Shown here piece after piece: positions 1 to 7,174 of a DNA stretch of 51,240 nt (position 1 is its first letter; every line of letters begins with the position of its first letter). A program made the position numbers and the translations under genes. The DNA is from Candidatus Saganbacteria bacterium (GTDB lineage: Bacteria > Margulisbacteria > WOR-1 > XYC2-FULL-46-14 > WPAF01). The stretch is taken from assembly GCA_016223205.1 (NCBI GenBank), contig JACRPM010000008.1, positions 1 through 51,240 on the forward strand. The letters are read 5' to 3'. A model generated the notes under the pieces. It searched no databases. It was not told the origin of the DNA and was given only the letters and a program-made list of their open reading frames with translations.

Positions 1-64
1 CTTCCCTAAGTGCCTCAAGCGCCACCCGGGACTTAAAATCCGCGTCAAATTTCTTGCGCATCAT
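1..64 (-). CDS. IS3-family transposase OrfA, N-terminal fragment
   Basis: Only 21 codons are in view. The reading frame begins ATGATG at 64, seven bases after AGGAGG, and encodes MMRKKFDADFKSRVALEAL, the start of the small helix-turn-helix OrfA protein of IS3 elements (compare the common RKKY-x-x-EFK-x-x-V-ALEA pattern). OrfA binds the element ends and is normally joined to the DDE-domain OrfB by frameshifting. Partial because the window ends. Confidence 0.75.
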   Translation of the reverse strand, partial: MMRKKFDADFKSRVALEALRE

Positions 65-133
65 AACTGTTCCCTCCTGATTAAAATTGTAGCAGTTTTT
101 ACATCTTAACCAGTGGTCCAGTTTTTGGGGTCA
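1..133 (-). mobile_element. Left-truncated end of an IS3-family insertion sequence
   Basis: Read on the minus strand, the terminus begins TGACCCCAAAAACTGGACCA at position 133, which matches the usual end of IS3-family elements. It is followed by an AGGAGG ribosome-binding site and the start of a transposase that runs off the window at position 1. The sequence right of 133 continues as the coding sequence of a surface protein, so the element seems to have inserted into that gene. The target duplication cannot be checked because the other end lies outside the window. Confidence 0.7.
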
Positions 134-597
134 ATTATACCAACCAGGCCCTTGCCTACGCCATCCATGAGTTTGATGACGGCTTGGCCACCGGGCAGTG
201 GTACTGGAGAGTTCTAGCCGTCTCCGGCACCGAAGAGGCGGAATCCGACCATTGGTCATTTACCATCGATCCTGCGCTGTCTATATCCGGCATAACCAAC
301 TATCCCAACCCCTTTAATCCCAACCGGGAAAGGACCGCCATCAGATATCGTCTGGGCCGGGATGCGGATGAGGTCAAGATCCGTATCTACGATATAACCG
401 GCGCCTTGGTCAATGAGCTCGAGGGTTCCACCCAGGGAGAAAGCGTGAACATTTGGGGCAAATATAACGATATATATTGGGATGGCTGTAACGGACGAGG
501 CGATAAGGTGCTGAACGGGATCTATCCTTTTGAGGTTGTTGCGAGACAAGGAGATAGGTCGGTATCTGGGAGAGGGAAGATAGCAGTGCTCAAATGA
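134..597 (+). pseudogene. C-terminal fragment of a secreted protein with FN3-like and FlgD-type tail
   Basis: The frame is open from the IS end to TGA at 595-597; no plausible start exists, only an internal TTG at 184. The fragment begins with the end of a fibronectin-III-like domain (WYWRV ... HWSFTI), followed by the hallmark NYPNPFNP motif and a FlgD_ig-like tail with IYDITG and VLNGIYPFEV. In Bacteroidota such tails are type IX secretion sorting signals; in other diderms they are more loosely called FlgD-like. The closest relative in the window is the tail of the gene at 34069, which also ends in K-x-KIAV-x-K and also precedes a PorV-like gene. The upstream part was cut off by the IS3 element. 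Confidence 0.75.
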
Positions 598-1360
598 AAA
601 CGCCGATGCTCCTTATTGGAACCCGGCGGGATTGGCCAACATCAAACAGCAGGAAATAGACACCATGCAAACCCGGCTCTCGACCGATGCCGACCACTAC
701 TATATCAGTTATGTAAGGCCGTTAGGGAAAGGGACCATCGGCTTCTCCTGGATCCAGGTGGGGGCGGGGACTTTAACTCAAACCACCACCACTGATGCCT
801 TCAATGAAGTCATAACGACCGGGGTCTTTTCTTTCTTCAGTAACGCCTATCTTCTTTCCTATGGGTTGCCCCTGAATCCCAATATTGCCTTTGGTCTAAC
901 GGCCAAGTATTTGACCAGTGATATGTATCAGATCACCGGAGGGCAGGCCTACGGATACTCGGTTACTCCCGCTATTTTAATCACCAATGATAAATTCTCC
1001 ATCGGAGCTAAGATCGATGAACTGCTGAACGAACAATCCTGGGGGACGGGAACTATTGAGAAGGTCCCGGCTAAAGCCCGGCTGGGGGTGGCATTAAAGG
1101 AACCTCGGGGTTTACCCATGGGCTCCACCGTAGCATTAGATCTTGCCCAGCTGTTAAAATCTAACTACATGACAGAGGTATCTGCCGGTTATGAATGGGC
1201 CAGGGATGGTTTGGCGATCAGGGCGGGATATACGGAAAGCGCTTTGACCGCGGGCGCCGGCTTTAAATCCGGCGTTACTCAACTAGACTATGCTTACGTC
1301 CAACAGCTTTCGCTGTCGCGCGAGAACGTCCATCGCATTTCGTTGAGTGGGAAGTGGTAA
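596..1360 (+). pseudogene. PorV-like outer-membrane barrel, N terminus deleted
   Basis: The frame begins right after the preceding gene with ENADAPYWNPAGLA, which aligns with EDADAPFINPAGLA about 50 residues into the intact PorV-like protein at 35202. The signal peptide and first strand are missing. An ATG overlaps the upstream stop codon (ATGA at 594-597), as in the intact pair, but it is out of frame with the barrel coding sequence, so about 150 bp seem to have been deleted at the junction. The remaining 254 codons are well preserved, with alternating beta-strand patterns and a terminal aromatic pattern (ISLSGKW) typical of barrels. Translation from TTG 632 is possible but would give no export signal. 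Confidence 0.7.
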
Positions 1361-1372
1361 GTTTCTACAGAA

Positions 1373-1457
1373 TGCCCGGGGCCGGAGTCGAACCGGCATG
1401 GTTTATGCAACCGAGGGATTTTAAGTCCCTTGCGTCTACCAATTCCGCCACCCGGGC
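1373..1457 (-). tRNA. tRNA-Leu (anticodon TAA)
   Basis: On the minus strand the acceptor stem GCCCGGG pairs with CCCGGGC, followed by discriminator A. The D arm contains GGTAGACG, the anticodon stem-loop is GGGACTTAAAATCCC with anticodon TAA, a long type-II variable arm follows, and the T loop reads GGTTCGACTCC. The length of 85 fits a leucine tRNA. CCA is not encoded. The 5' end lies only five bases after the stop codon of the S1-domain gene, so it is probably cut from the same transcript. Confidence 0.97.
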
Positions 1458-1462
1458 CCGAG

Positions 1463-1879
1463 CTATTTTACGCGCTTTTTCTTTTTGCCGCCCTGCTTGC
1501 CCTCGAGGTTGCGTTTTAGGTCCAGCAGGCGCTCTTCGCTCACTTTAAGGAATTGAGTGATCTTGTCTTCGAAGGACCCCGGGATGGGCTTGTCTTTTGA
1601 GCCGCCGCCGGCCGGCCGCCTGGGGCGGAAAACGGGCAGATTGGCCTTGCCTACCTGCTTGATGGAGAGATCGAACTTATTATCTTTGGTCGAGGCCATA
1701 ACTTTGACCTTGACCACGTCGCCCACTTTGAGGTGTTGTTTGATGTCGGTGACGAAAGAATCGGCAATTTGGGAGATGTGCACGAGGCCCACCGCGCCCC
1801 CGCCCAGGTCTATGAACGCCCCGTAATTGGTGATCCCGGTAACTTTTCCCTCAACCTCGGATCCGATCTCTATTGGCAT
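1463..1879 (-). CDS. S1-domain RNA-binding protein (YabR/GSP13-like)
   Basis: A 138-residue protein with one S1 fold at residues 3-76 (GxVTGITNYGAFIDL ... GLVHISQI ... GDVVKVKV ... LSIKQ) and a basic, lysine-rich tail (KKKKR). It probably binds RNA or ribosomes in the cytoplasm. It overlaps the DivIC-like gene by 10 bp. The same pair, a DivIC-type gene followed by a short S1 protein, is known from Firmicutes (divIC-yabR), which supports the assignment. The ATG at 1879 is the only start with a clean S1 N terminus. The exact role is unknown. Confidence 0.85.
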   Translation of the reverse strand: MPIEIGSEVEGKVTGITNYGAFIDLGGGAVGLVHISQIADSFVTDIKQHLKVGDVVKVKVMASTKDNKFDLSIKQVGKANLPVFRPRRPAGGGSKDKPIPGSFEDKITQFLKVSEERLLDLKRNLEGKQGGKKKKRVK

Positions 1880-2133
1880 ACCTTAAACGCGATTTCCCCC
1901 TTCTTTATCAAATTCAACCTTTCGCGGGCCAGCGCTTCGAGCTTGCGGTCGGAGCTAAGATCCGTCAGGGCCCGGCGGTAAGTCGATTGTTTCAATTCTT
2001 CTTCCTTTAAGCGCGAGAAGAGCTTGGCTTTGCTTGAAACCAGCTCCTGCCTCCTTAAAAGATCGTCGCGGATCTGAAAGAGAAAGTAGACGACCAGAAA
2101 GATAAAAAGCAAAGCCCAGATATTAAACTTCAC
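1870..2133 (-). CDS. divIC: Septum formation initiator, FtsB/DivIC family
   Basis: An 87-residue bitopic protein: a short N terminus, one transmembrane helix at about residues 5-20 (IWALLFIFLVVYFLF) and a coiled coil (residues 22-60), then ALARERLNLIKKGE near the C terminus, a recurring feature of the family. FtsB/DivIC joins FtsL and FtsQ/DivIB in the divisome and activates septal peptidoglycan synthesis. The start is GTG at 2133, immediately after the TAA of the prepilin peptidase gene; AAGG lies just upstream. A probable FtsL partner is encoded at 23221. Confidence 0.85.
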   Translation of the reverse strand: MKFNIWALLFIFLVVYFLFQIRDDLLRRQELVSSKAKLFSRLKEEELKQSTYRRALTDLSSDRKLEALARERLNLIKKGEIAFKVCQ

Positions 2134-2910
2134 TTACCTTAGCCCGAGGAATATTATAACATAGAGATCGATAATTTGTGGGCCAAAAAACAAAGCCGCG
2201 AGACCGCCCAGCGCCAAATAAGGGCCGAAGGGAATATAATCTCCCAGCTTTTTAACCTTGAAGGCCAGTAAAAGCGAGGCGACCACCGCCCCGATCAGAT
2301 ATCCCAAAAATAGTCCAAGGAACAGGTTGGGGGCATAAAGGAAAGCCCCTAAAAAAGCGGCCAGCTTCAAGTCCCCGTCCCCCAGAACGTCCTTTTTATA
2401 AATGAACGCGCCGAGCTTCTGCACGGCAAAAAGCGCGGAAAAGCCCAAAGCCGCTCCCAGCAAGGGATCCAGAGGTTTGCCGATCAAGGCCCCATAGATC
2501 AGGCCTAAAATTATGCCCAGAAAGATGGGTTGATCAGGGATAAGACCGGTTTCCAGATCAGAGAAAGCGGTAACGATTAAGGCGGAAATAAAGTAAGCAG
2601 TGAAATAAAACCCTAAGCCATAAACACTAAACCCTAAACAAGATACAATCATCAAGTACAAAATTCCATTTAAAAGTTCGATCAGGGGGTAACGCAGCGA
2701 GATCGACTGCTTGCAAGAGCGGCATTTTCCCCTTAAAAGCAGGTAGCTCAAGATCGGGATATTGTCATACCAGGCGATGGGATGGTCGCAGTTGGGGCAA
2801 TGGGAAGCGGGGAAAATTATCGATTGGTTGCGGGGCAGGCGATAGATGCAGACATTAAGGAAACTGCCGATAATCGCGCCAAAAACGAATACAAAAATGT
2901 TGACAAGCAC
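2134..2910 (-). CDS. pilD: Type IV prepilin peptidase / N-methyltransferase
   Basis: This 258-residue polytopic inner-membrane protein cleaves leader peptides of type IV prepilins and methylates the new N terminus. It starts with the FGAIIGSFLNVCIYRLP motif, has the cytoplasmic zinc-type CxxC ... CxxC pair (CPNC, CRSC) and the two catalytic aspartates in SDLETGLIPD and GDGDLKL (GxGD protease). About seven or eight hydrophobic segments follow. The start is GTG at 2910, eight bases downstream of a consensus -10 box. It heads the minus-strand unit pilD-divIC-S1-tRNA and is divergent from pilT, a functionally related pilus gene. Confidence 0.93.
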   Translation of the reverse strand: MLVNIFVFVFGAIIGSFLNVCIYRLPRNQSIIFPASHCPNCDHPIAWYDNIPILSYLLLRGKCRSCKQSISLRYPLIELLNGILYLMIVSCLGFSVYGLGFYFTAYFISALIVTAFSDLETGLIPDQPIFLGIILGLIYGALIGKPLDPLLGAALGFSALFAVQKLGAFIYKKDVLGDGDLKLAAFLGAFLYAPNLFLGLFLGYLIGAVVASLLLAFKVKKLGDYIPFGPYLALGGLAALFFGPQIIDLYVIIFLGLR

Positions 2911-2928
2911 AGGCGAAAATTATATAGT
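2900..2928 (+). promoter_or_regulatory. Sigma70-type promoter for pilT, overlapping the pilD promoter
   Basis: On the plus strand, TTGACA (2900-2905), a 17-base spacer and TATAGT (2923-2928). The -10 overlaps the -10 of the pilD promoter on the other strand by two bases (2923-2924), and its -35 lies inside pilD. The pilT ATG at 2941 is 12 bases beyond the -10, giving a leader of roughly six bases. Confidence 0.8.
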
Positions 2929-2947
2929 TGCCCGTAGGTTATGTCAA
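2919..2947 (-). promoter_or_regulatory. Consensus sigma70-type promoter for pilD
   Basis: On the minus strand, TTGACA (2942-2947), a 17-base spacer and TATAAT (2919-2924): a perfect match to consensus. The GTG start of pilD is only eight bases beyond the -10 box, so the transcript would begin at or within a base or two of the start codon. The -35 box lies inside the first three codons of pilT. Confidence 0.85.
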
Positions 2948-4008
2948 TGGAAATGAAGGATCTTTTAGCCCGCATGAGCGAGCAGAACGCCTCGGACCTA
3001 TTGCTGACCGTGGATCTGCCGCCGATTTTGCGCATCGCGGGGCAATTGGTCAAAACCTCCCTGCCGGTTTTGGACGCGGCAGAGGTCAAACGTCTCTGCT
3101 GTTCGCTTTTGACCGAAGAGCAGGTCAAGCGCTTCGAGAAAGAACGCGAACTGGATTTTTCTTCGGAACTTAAGGACTCGCGCTTCCGCATCAATTACCA
3201 CTTTTCCCGCGACGCGGTGGGCGCCGCCATCCGCCGCATTCCCCGGGTAGTCCCCACCCGCGAGGAACTGCGGCTTCCCAAGGTGGTCGAATATTTCTGC
3301 AATCTGCCCCGCGGGCTGGTATTGGTGACCGGCCCTACCGGCTGCGGCAAATCCACCACCCAGGCCGCCATGATCGATATTATCAATACCACCCGGGGCA
3401 CTCACATCATTACCGTAGAGGATCCCATCGAATATGTCCACTCCCACAAAAAATCGATCATCGAGCAAAGAGAAGTGGGCAGCGATACCCTCTCTTTCCC
3501 GGAAGCCTTGAAAAGGGTCCTGCGCATGAACCCGGACGTGATCTTGGTGGGGGAAATGCGCGACCTCGAGACCATCCAAACGGCGCTGACCGCGGCGGAG
3601 ACCGGACATCTGGTGATCTCGACCCTGCACACCCCGGACGCCCCCCAGGCGGTGGACCGCATCGTGGACGTTTTCCCTCCCTACCAGCAATCGCAGATCC
3701 GCATCCAGCTTTCTATGACCCTGCAGGGAGTGATCGCCCAGCAGCTTTTAACCCGCAAGGACGGCAAGGGAGTGGTACCGGCGATAGAGATACTGGTAGC
3801 CACGCCGGCGGTGAGGAACATCGTCCGCAAAGCCAACACGCCGGAGCTTTATACCGTGGTAGAAATGGGGGGGCAGTATGGCATGCAAAAGATGGACGCC
3901 TCCCTCAAAGAGCTTTACGACAACAATCTTATCAGTCTATCTGATGCCTTAAGCAAGGCCTCGAACCGCGAACAGCTGGAAAAAGTCCTCAAGCCCTCAA
4001 CCATGTGA
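2941..4008 (+). CDS. pilT: Type IV pilus retraction ATPase PilT
   Basis: A 355-residue GspE/PilT-family secretion ATPase of normal PilT length. It has an N-terminal PAS-like domain (SEQNASDLLL), Walker A GPTGCGKSTT near residue 130, an Asp box (ITVEDPIEY), Walker B (DVILVGEMRD) and a His box (HLVISTLHTPDAPQAVDR). The AIRR and Walker regions favour PilT over PilB, which is longer and has a zinc motif. The hexamer disassembles pili at the inner membrane to power twitching. ATG 2941 is preferred; GTG starts slightly upstream have no better support. It overlaps lipA by 4 bp and heads a long plus-strand operon. Confidence 0.95.
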   Translation: MSMEMKDLLARMSEQNASDLLLTVDLPPILRIAGQLVKTSLPVLDAAEVKRLCCSLLTEEQVKRFEKERELDFSSELKDSRFRINYHFSRDAVGAAIRRIPRVVPTREELRLPKVVEYFCNLPRGLVLVTGPTGCGKSTTQAAMIDIINTTRGTHIITVEDPIEYVHSHKKSIIEQREVGSDTLSFPEALKRVLRMNPDVILVGEMRDLETIQTALTAAETGHLVISTLHTPDAPQAVDRIVDVFPPYQQSQIRIQLSMTLQGVIAQQLLTRKDGKGVVPAIEILVATPAVRNIVRKANTPELYTVVEMGGQYGMQKMDASLKELYDNNLISLSDALSKASNREQLEKVLKPSTM

Positions 4009-4892
4009 GCCCACTTCCTCCCTGGCTTAAGAAACCCATACCCAAACACAGCAACATCAGCCGGGTCCGCAAGCTTATGGGAGAAAATGGCGTGCATACG
4101 GTTTGCGAATCCGCCAAATGTCCCAACATCGGGGAGTGTTTCGCCAAGAACACCGTAACTTTCCTGATCCTGGGCGATACCTGCACCCGCCGGTGCGCTT
4201 TCTGCGGCGTAAAAAAGGGGATACCCGCACCGGTCGATCCGGATGAACCGAAAAAGATCGCTGAAGCGGTAAAAAAGCTCGGGCTCGATTATGTGGTCAT
4301 CACTTCGGTCACGCGGGACGATCTGCCAGATGGCGGAGCAGGGCAGTTTGTCGAGGTCATACGCTACCTGCGGCTAAACGCCGCGGTTCCGGAAATTGAA
4401 GTGCTGATCCCCGATAACCTGGATCTCGATCGGGTTCTCGAGGCCAAGCCTTTCGTTCTGAATCACAATCTCGAAACCGTGCCCCGCCTGTATCCCCAAG
4501 TCCGTCCCCAGGCGGATTACAGGCGGTCGCTTAAGGTATTGCGTTATATCAAGGACCAGAACCCTTCTATTTACACTAAGTCGGGGATTATGGTAGGATT
4601 GGGAGAGAAAGACGAAGAGATCGAACAGGTTTTACGGGATTTAAGAGCGGTCGGCTGTGATCTGGTCACTATCGGCCAATATTTACCTCCCGCAAAGCAA
4701 AAATTACCGGTCATTCGGTACGTCGATCCCCTGATTTTTGCCGAATATGAGCGATTGGGGAAAGAGCTGGGATTTTTACATACGGCCTCGGGGCCGTTCG
4801 TTAGGTCGTCTTATCGAGCGGGGGACCTCACCCCGGTCCGACGTTCGTCGGACCACCCCTCTCCATCGGAGATGGAGAGGGGGTATCAATAA
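4005..4892 (+). CDS. lipA: Lipoyl synthase
   Basis: Radical-SAM enzyme that inserts two sulfurs into octanoyl groups on lipoyl domains. Both iron-sulfur sites are present: the auxiliary-cluster triad in CESAKCPNIGEC and the radical-SAM CTRRCAFC, plus the late conserved serine in GPFVRSSY. The start is GTG at 4005, overlapping the pilT stop. After RSSYRA, where the family normally ends, the frame runs on for about 20 residues (from GDLTPV) into a composite palindromic repeat that also supplies the stop codon. No lipB is visible nearby. Confidence 0.95.
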   Translation: MSPLPPWLKKPIPKHSNISRVRKLMGENGVHTVCESAKCPNIGECFAKNTVTFLILGDTCTRRCAFCGVKKGIPAPVDPDEPKKIAEAVKKLGLDYVVITSVTRDDLPDGGAGQFVEVIRYLRLNAAVPEIEVLIPDNLDLDRVLEAKPFVLNHNLETVPRLYPQVRPQADYRRSLKVLRYIKDQNPSIYTKSGIMVGLGEKDEEIEQVLRDLRAVGCDLVTIGQYLPPAKQKLPVIRYVDPLIFAEYERLGKELGFLHTASGPFVRSSYRAGDLTPVRRSSDHPSPSEMERGYQ

Positions 4893-4986
4893 AAAGGAAG
4901 ATATTAGGTTTGAAACAAAGGATAACAAATAGTAAAGCCCCTCTCCACTTCGTGGAGAGGGGAAAGCCCGAAGGGCTGGGGTGAGG
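4826..4986 (+). repeat. Composite palindromic element, copy 1
   Basis: Bounded by a perfect 9-bp terminal inverted repeat CCTCACCCC (4826-4834) / GGGGTGAGG (4978-4986). Inside are, in order: a hairpin GGTCCGACG/TCGGACC, a hairpin CCCCTCTCCATC/GATGGAGAGGGG, an AT-rich spacer of about 45 bp, a hairpin CCCCTCTCCAC/GTGGAGAGGGG and a small hairpin AGCCC/GGGCT. The left part encodes the lipA C terminus; the right end is three bases from the dapL ATG and acts as its ribosome-binding site. No coding capacity of its own, so MITE- or REP-like. Confidence 0.85.
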
Positions 4987-4988
4987 AA

Positions 4989-6158
4989 ATGAAAGAAGCA
5001 GATAGATTAACTAAATTACCCATTTATGTATTTGCCCAACTGGACGCGCTCAAAGCTAATGAAAGGGCCAAGGGCGTGGACCTGATCGATCTGGGCATGG
5101 GCAATCCCGACGTGGCTCCGCCCCCGCAAGTGATCGAATCCCTAAAGCAGGCCTTGAACGATCCCGAAAATTTCCGCTATCCTTCGTTCGAGGGCGCGCC
5201 CGACTTTAAAGAAGCGGTGGCGGGATGGTGCAAGCGGCAATACGGCATCAACATCGATCCCCAGCATGAGGTGGTTGCGCTGATCGGCTCCAAAGAAGGG
5301 GTCGTGCATCTGGCTATGGCCTACATCAATCCGGGCGATATTACCCTGGTCCCCATGCCGGCCTATCCCGCGCATTTTAACGGCACCATACTTTCGGGCG
5401 GCGAACCTTATGTCCTGCCCACCACCGAGAAGAACGGGTTCCTGCCCGACCTCAAGGATGTGGACCCGTCCATCGCGGATGCCGCCAAGATGCTGGTCAT
5501 AAGCTTCCCCACCAATCCTACCGCGGTCTGCGCGCCCCGCAGCTTTTTTGAGGAAGCGGTGGCCTTCGCCAAGAAGCATAAATTGATACTGGTGAGCGAT
5601 TTCGCTTATGCGGAACTTTATTTCGGCAACGAAAAGCCCATCTCCGCCCTTTCGATCCCGGGGGCCAAGGACGTTTGCATAGAGTTCCATACCTTGTCCA
5701 AGACCTTCGGCATGGCGGGCTGGCGCATCGGCTTTGCGGTGGGCAATCCCCGCCTGGTGGAATCCCTGCGCAAGATCAAGACCAACCTGGATTACGGCAT
5801 CTTCACCTGCGTGCAGAAGGCGGCGGTAACCGCGCTCAACCTCAAGGATGGTTATATCGATAACGTGCGCGCCATTTATAAGCGCCGGCGGGATCTTTTT
5901 GTTGACGGATTGAATCGTTTGGGATGGAAGCTTAATAAGCCGACCGCCACCATGTACCTGTGGGTCCCGGTGCCGGACGGTTTCAATGCCACTTCCTTTT
6001 CCCTGCACCTGCTGGAGAAGACCGGGGTGGTCGCCGCGCCCGGAGTGGCCTTTGGCAGCCTGGGCGAAGGATATGTCCGCTTCGCGCTGGTGGATAAAGA
6101 AGCCCGCTTAGAAGAAGCCCTGCGCCGGATGGAGTCCGCCGGCATCCGCTATGCTTGA
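4989..6158 (+). CDS. dapL: LL-diaminopimelate aminotransferase (class I/II aminotransferase)
   Basis: A 389-residue PLP-dependent fold-type I aminotransferase. It has the IDLGMGNPD N-terminal motif, GSKEGVVHLAMAYINPGD and VPMPAYPAH as in DapL enzymes, FPTNPTAV, DFAYAEL and the PLP lysine in LSKTFGMAGWRIG. DapL converts tetrahydrodipicolinate directly to LL-diaminopimelate for lysine and peptidoglycan. Related enzymes such as AlaC-type or aspartate aminotransferases cannot be excluded from sequence by eye. The ATG at 4989 is preceded by GGGGTGAGG from the repeat element, which pairs with the anti-Shine-Dalgarno through GGTGA. Confidence 0.75.
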   Translation: MKEADRLTKLPIYVFAQLDALKANERAKGVDLIDLGMGNPDVAPPPQVIESLKQALNDPENFRYPSFEGAPDFKEAVAGWCKRQYGINIDPQHEVVALIGSKEGVVHLAMAYINPGDITLVPMPAYPAHFNGTILSGGEPYVLPTTEKNGFLPDLKDVDPSIADAAKMLVISFPTNPTAVCAPRSFFEEAVAFAKKHKLILVSDFAYAELYFGNEKPISALSIPGAKDVCIEFHTLSKTFGMAGWRIGFAVGNPRLVESLRKIKTNLDYGIFTCVQKAAVTALNLKDGYIDNVRAIYKRRRDLFVDGLNRLGWKLNKPTATMYLWVPVPDGFNATSFSLHLLEKTGVVAAPGVAFGSLGEGYVRFALVDKEARLEEALRRMESAGIRYA

Positions 6159-6161
6159 ACT

Positions 6162-6308
6162 CCTCACCCCTTCCTTCGCCTTCGGCGAATTCCTTCCCCT
6201 CTCCATCAGAGATGGAGAGGGGCTATCAATTACAATAGACCAATCAACAATTAGAATTACCCCCTCTCTACGAAGTGGAGAGGGGGTGTCCGAAGGACGG
6301 GGGTGAGG
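6162..6308 (+). repeat. Composite palindromic element, copy 2
   Basis: Same architecture as copy 1: CCTCACCCC (6162-6170) at the left and GGGGTGAGG (6300-6308) at the right. Between them are a variable hairpin (TTCGCC/GGCGAA), a hairpin CCCCTCTCCATC/GATGGAGAGGGG, an AT-rich spacer, a hairpin CCCTCTCTAC/GTGGAGAGGG and a variable hairpin GTCC/GGAC. The first and last hairpins differ from copy 1 but keep pairing. The last G of the element is the first base of the pdxA GTG start codon. Confidence 0.85.
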
Positions 6309-7174
6309 TGCGGCGCCCCACGATCGCCATCACCATGGGAGACCCGGCCGGGATCGGGCCGGAGATCGCGGCTAAAGCGGCCGCCCATCCCCAGGTCTTA
6401 AAAATATGCCGTCCCCTGATCATCGGCGACCAAAAACAAGACCGTAAGCGTTTCAAGCTCGGGCAGGTCTCCAAAGAAGCGGGACGGGCCTCGATCGAAT
6501 ATGTGGAAAAAGCAATCAAACTGGCTATGGCTAAAAAAGTGGACGCCATAGTAACCGGTCCCATCAGCAAAGAAGCCATTCATTTAGCCGGTATAAAATT
6601 CCCCGGCCACACCGAGCTTTTGGCCGCGCGCACCGGCGCCAAGAATTTCGCCATGATGTTTATTTCTAAAAAGCTGTGGGTGATCCTGGTCACGACCCAC
6701 CTGCCCCTCTCCCGGGTCCCCCGCTCGATCACCAAAAAACGGGTCCTGGAGGTCATTAAGCTGGCTCATCAAGCCAAGCCGGGAACGATCGGGGTAGCGG
6801 GGCTCAATCCCCACGCCGGGGAGGGAGGGCTTTTTGGCCGCGAAGAGATCAAGCAGATCGCTCCCGCCATCAAAGCCGCAAGAAAATTGGGGATCAAGGC
6901 TGAAGGGCCGATATCTCCTGACATCATCTTCAACCGGGCCGCGGCCGGAGCATACGGTATCGTAGTGGCCATGTATCACGACCAGGGGCTGATCCCGCTA
7001 AAACTTTTATCTTTCGGCCGCTCGGTCAATGTTACGGTGGGCCTGCCCATTATCCGCACCTCGGTGGATCACGGCACGGCTTTCGATATCGCCGGGCAAA
7101 ACCGCGCCGATCCGGGAAGCATGATCGAAGCCGTAAAGGCGGCGGTGCACTTTGCTAACGCGCGTCACGCGTGA
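6308..7174 (+). CDS. pdxA: 4-hydroxythreonine-4-phosphate dehydrogenase
   Basis: NAD-dependent enzyme of the DXP-dependent pyridoxal phosphate route. Characteristic motifs: TIAITMGDPAGIGPEI at the N terminus, TGPISKEA, the metal ligand in FPGHTELLA, the second histidine in YHDQGLIPLK and the third in TSVDHGTAFDIAG. Length is 288 residues, at the short end of the family, whose members often exceed 300. The start was set to GTG 6308 because PdxA proteins begin a few residues before the TIAITMGDP motif; an in-frame GTG at 6275 would start inside the repeat. It overlaps rsmA by 23 bp. Confidence 0.92.
   Translation: MRRPTIAITMGDPAGIGPEIAAKAAAHPQVLKICRPLIIGDQKQDRKRFKLGQVSKEAGRASIEYVEKAIKLAMAKKVDAIVTGPISKEAIHLAGIKFPGHTELLAARTGAKNFAMMFISKKLWVILVTTHLPLSRVPRSITKKRVLEVIKLAHQAKPGTIGVAGLNPHAGEGGLFGREEIKQIAPAIKAARKLGIKAEGPISPDIIFNRAAAGAYGIVVAMYHDQGLIPLKLLSFGRSVNVTVGLPIIRTSVDHGTAFDIAGQNRADPGSMIEAVKAAVHFANARHA

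Noticed and set aside
2998..3690. 230-codon minus-strand frame opposite pilT
   Set aside because: Antisense to conserved Walker and His-box codons of pilT; composition is that of a shadow frame.
5142..6008. 288-codon minus-strand frame opposite dapL
   Set aside because: Fully antisense to a well-conserved aminotransferase; its His/Gly/Arg-rich composition is typical of shadow frames in GC-rich codons.
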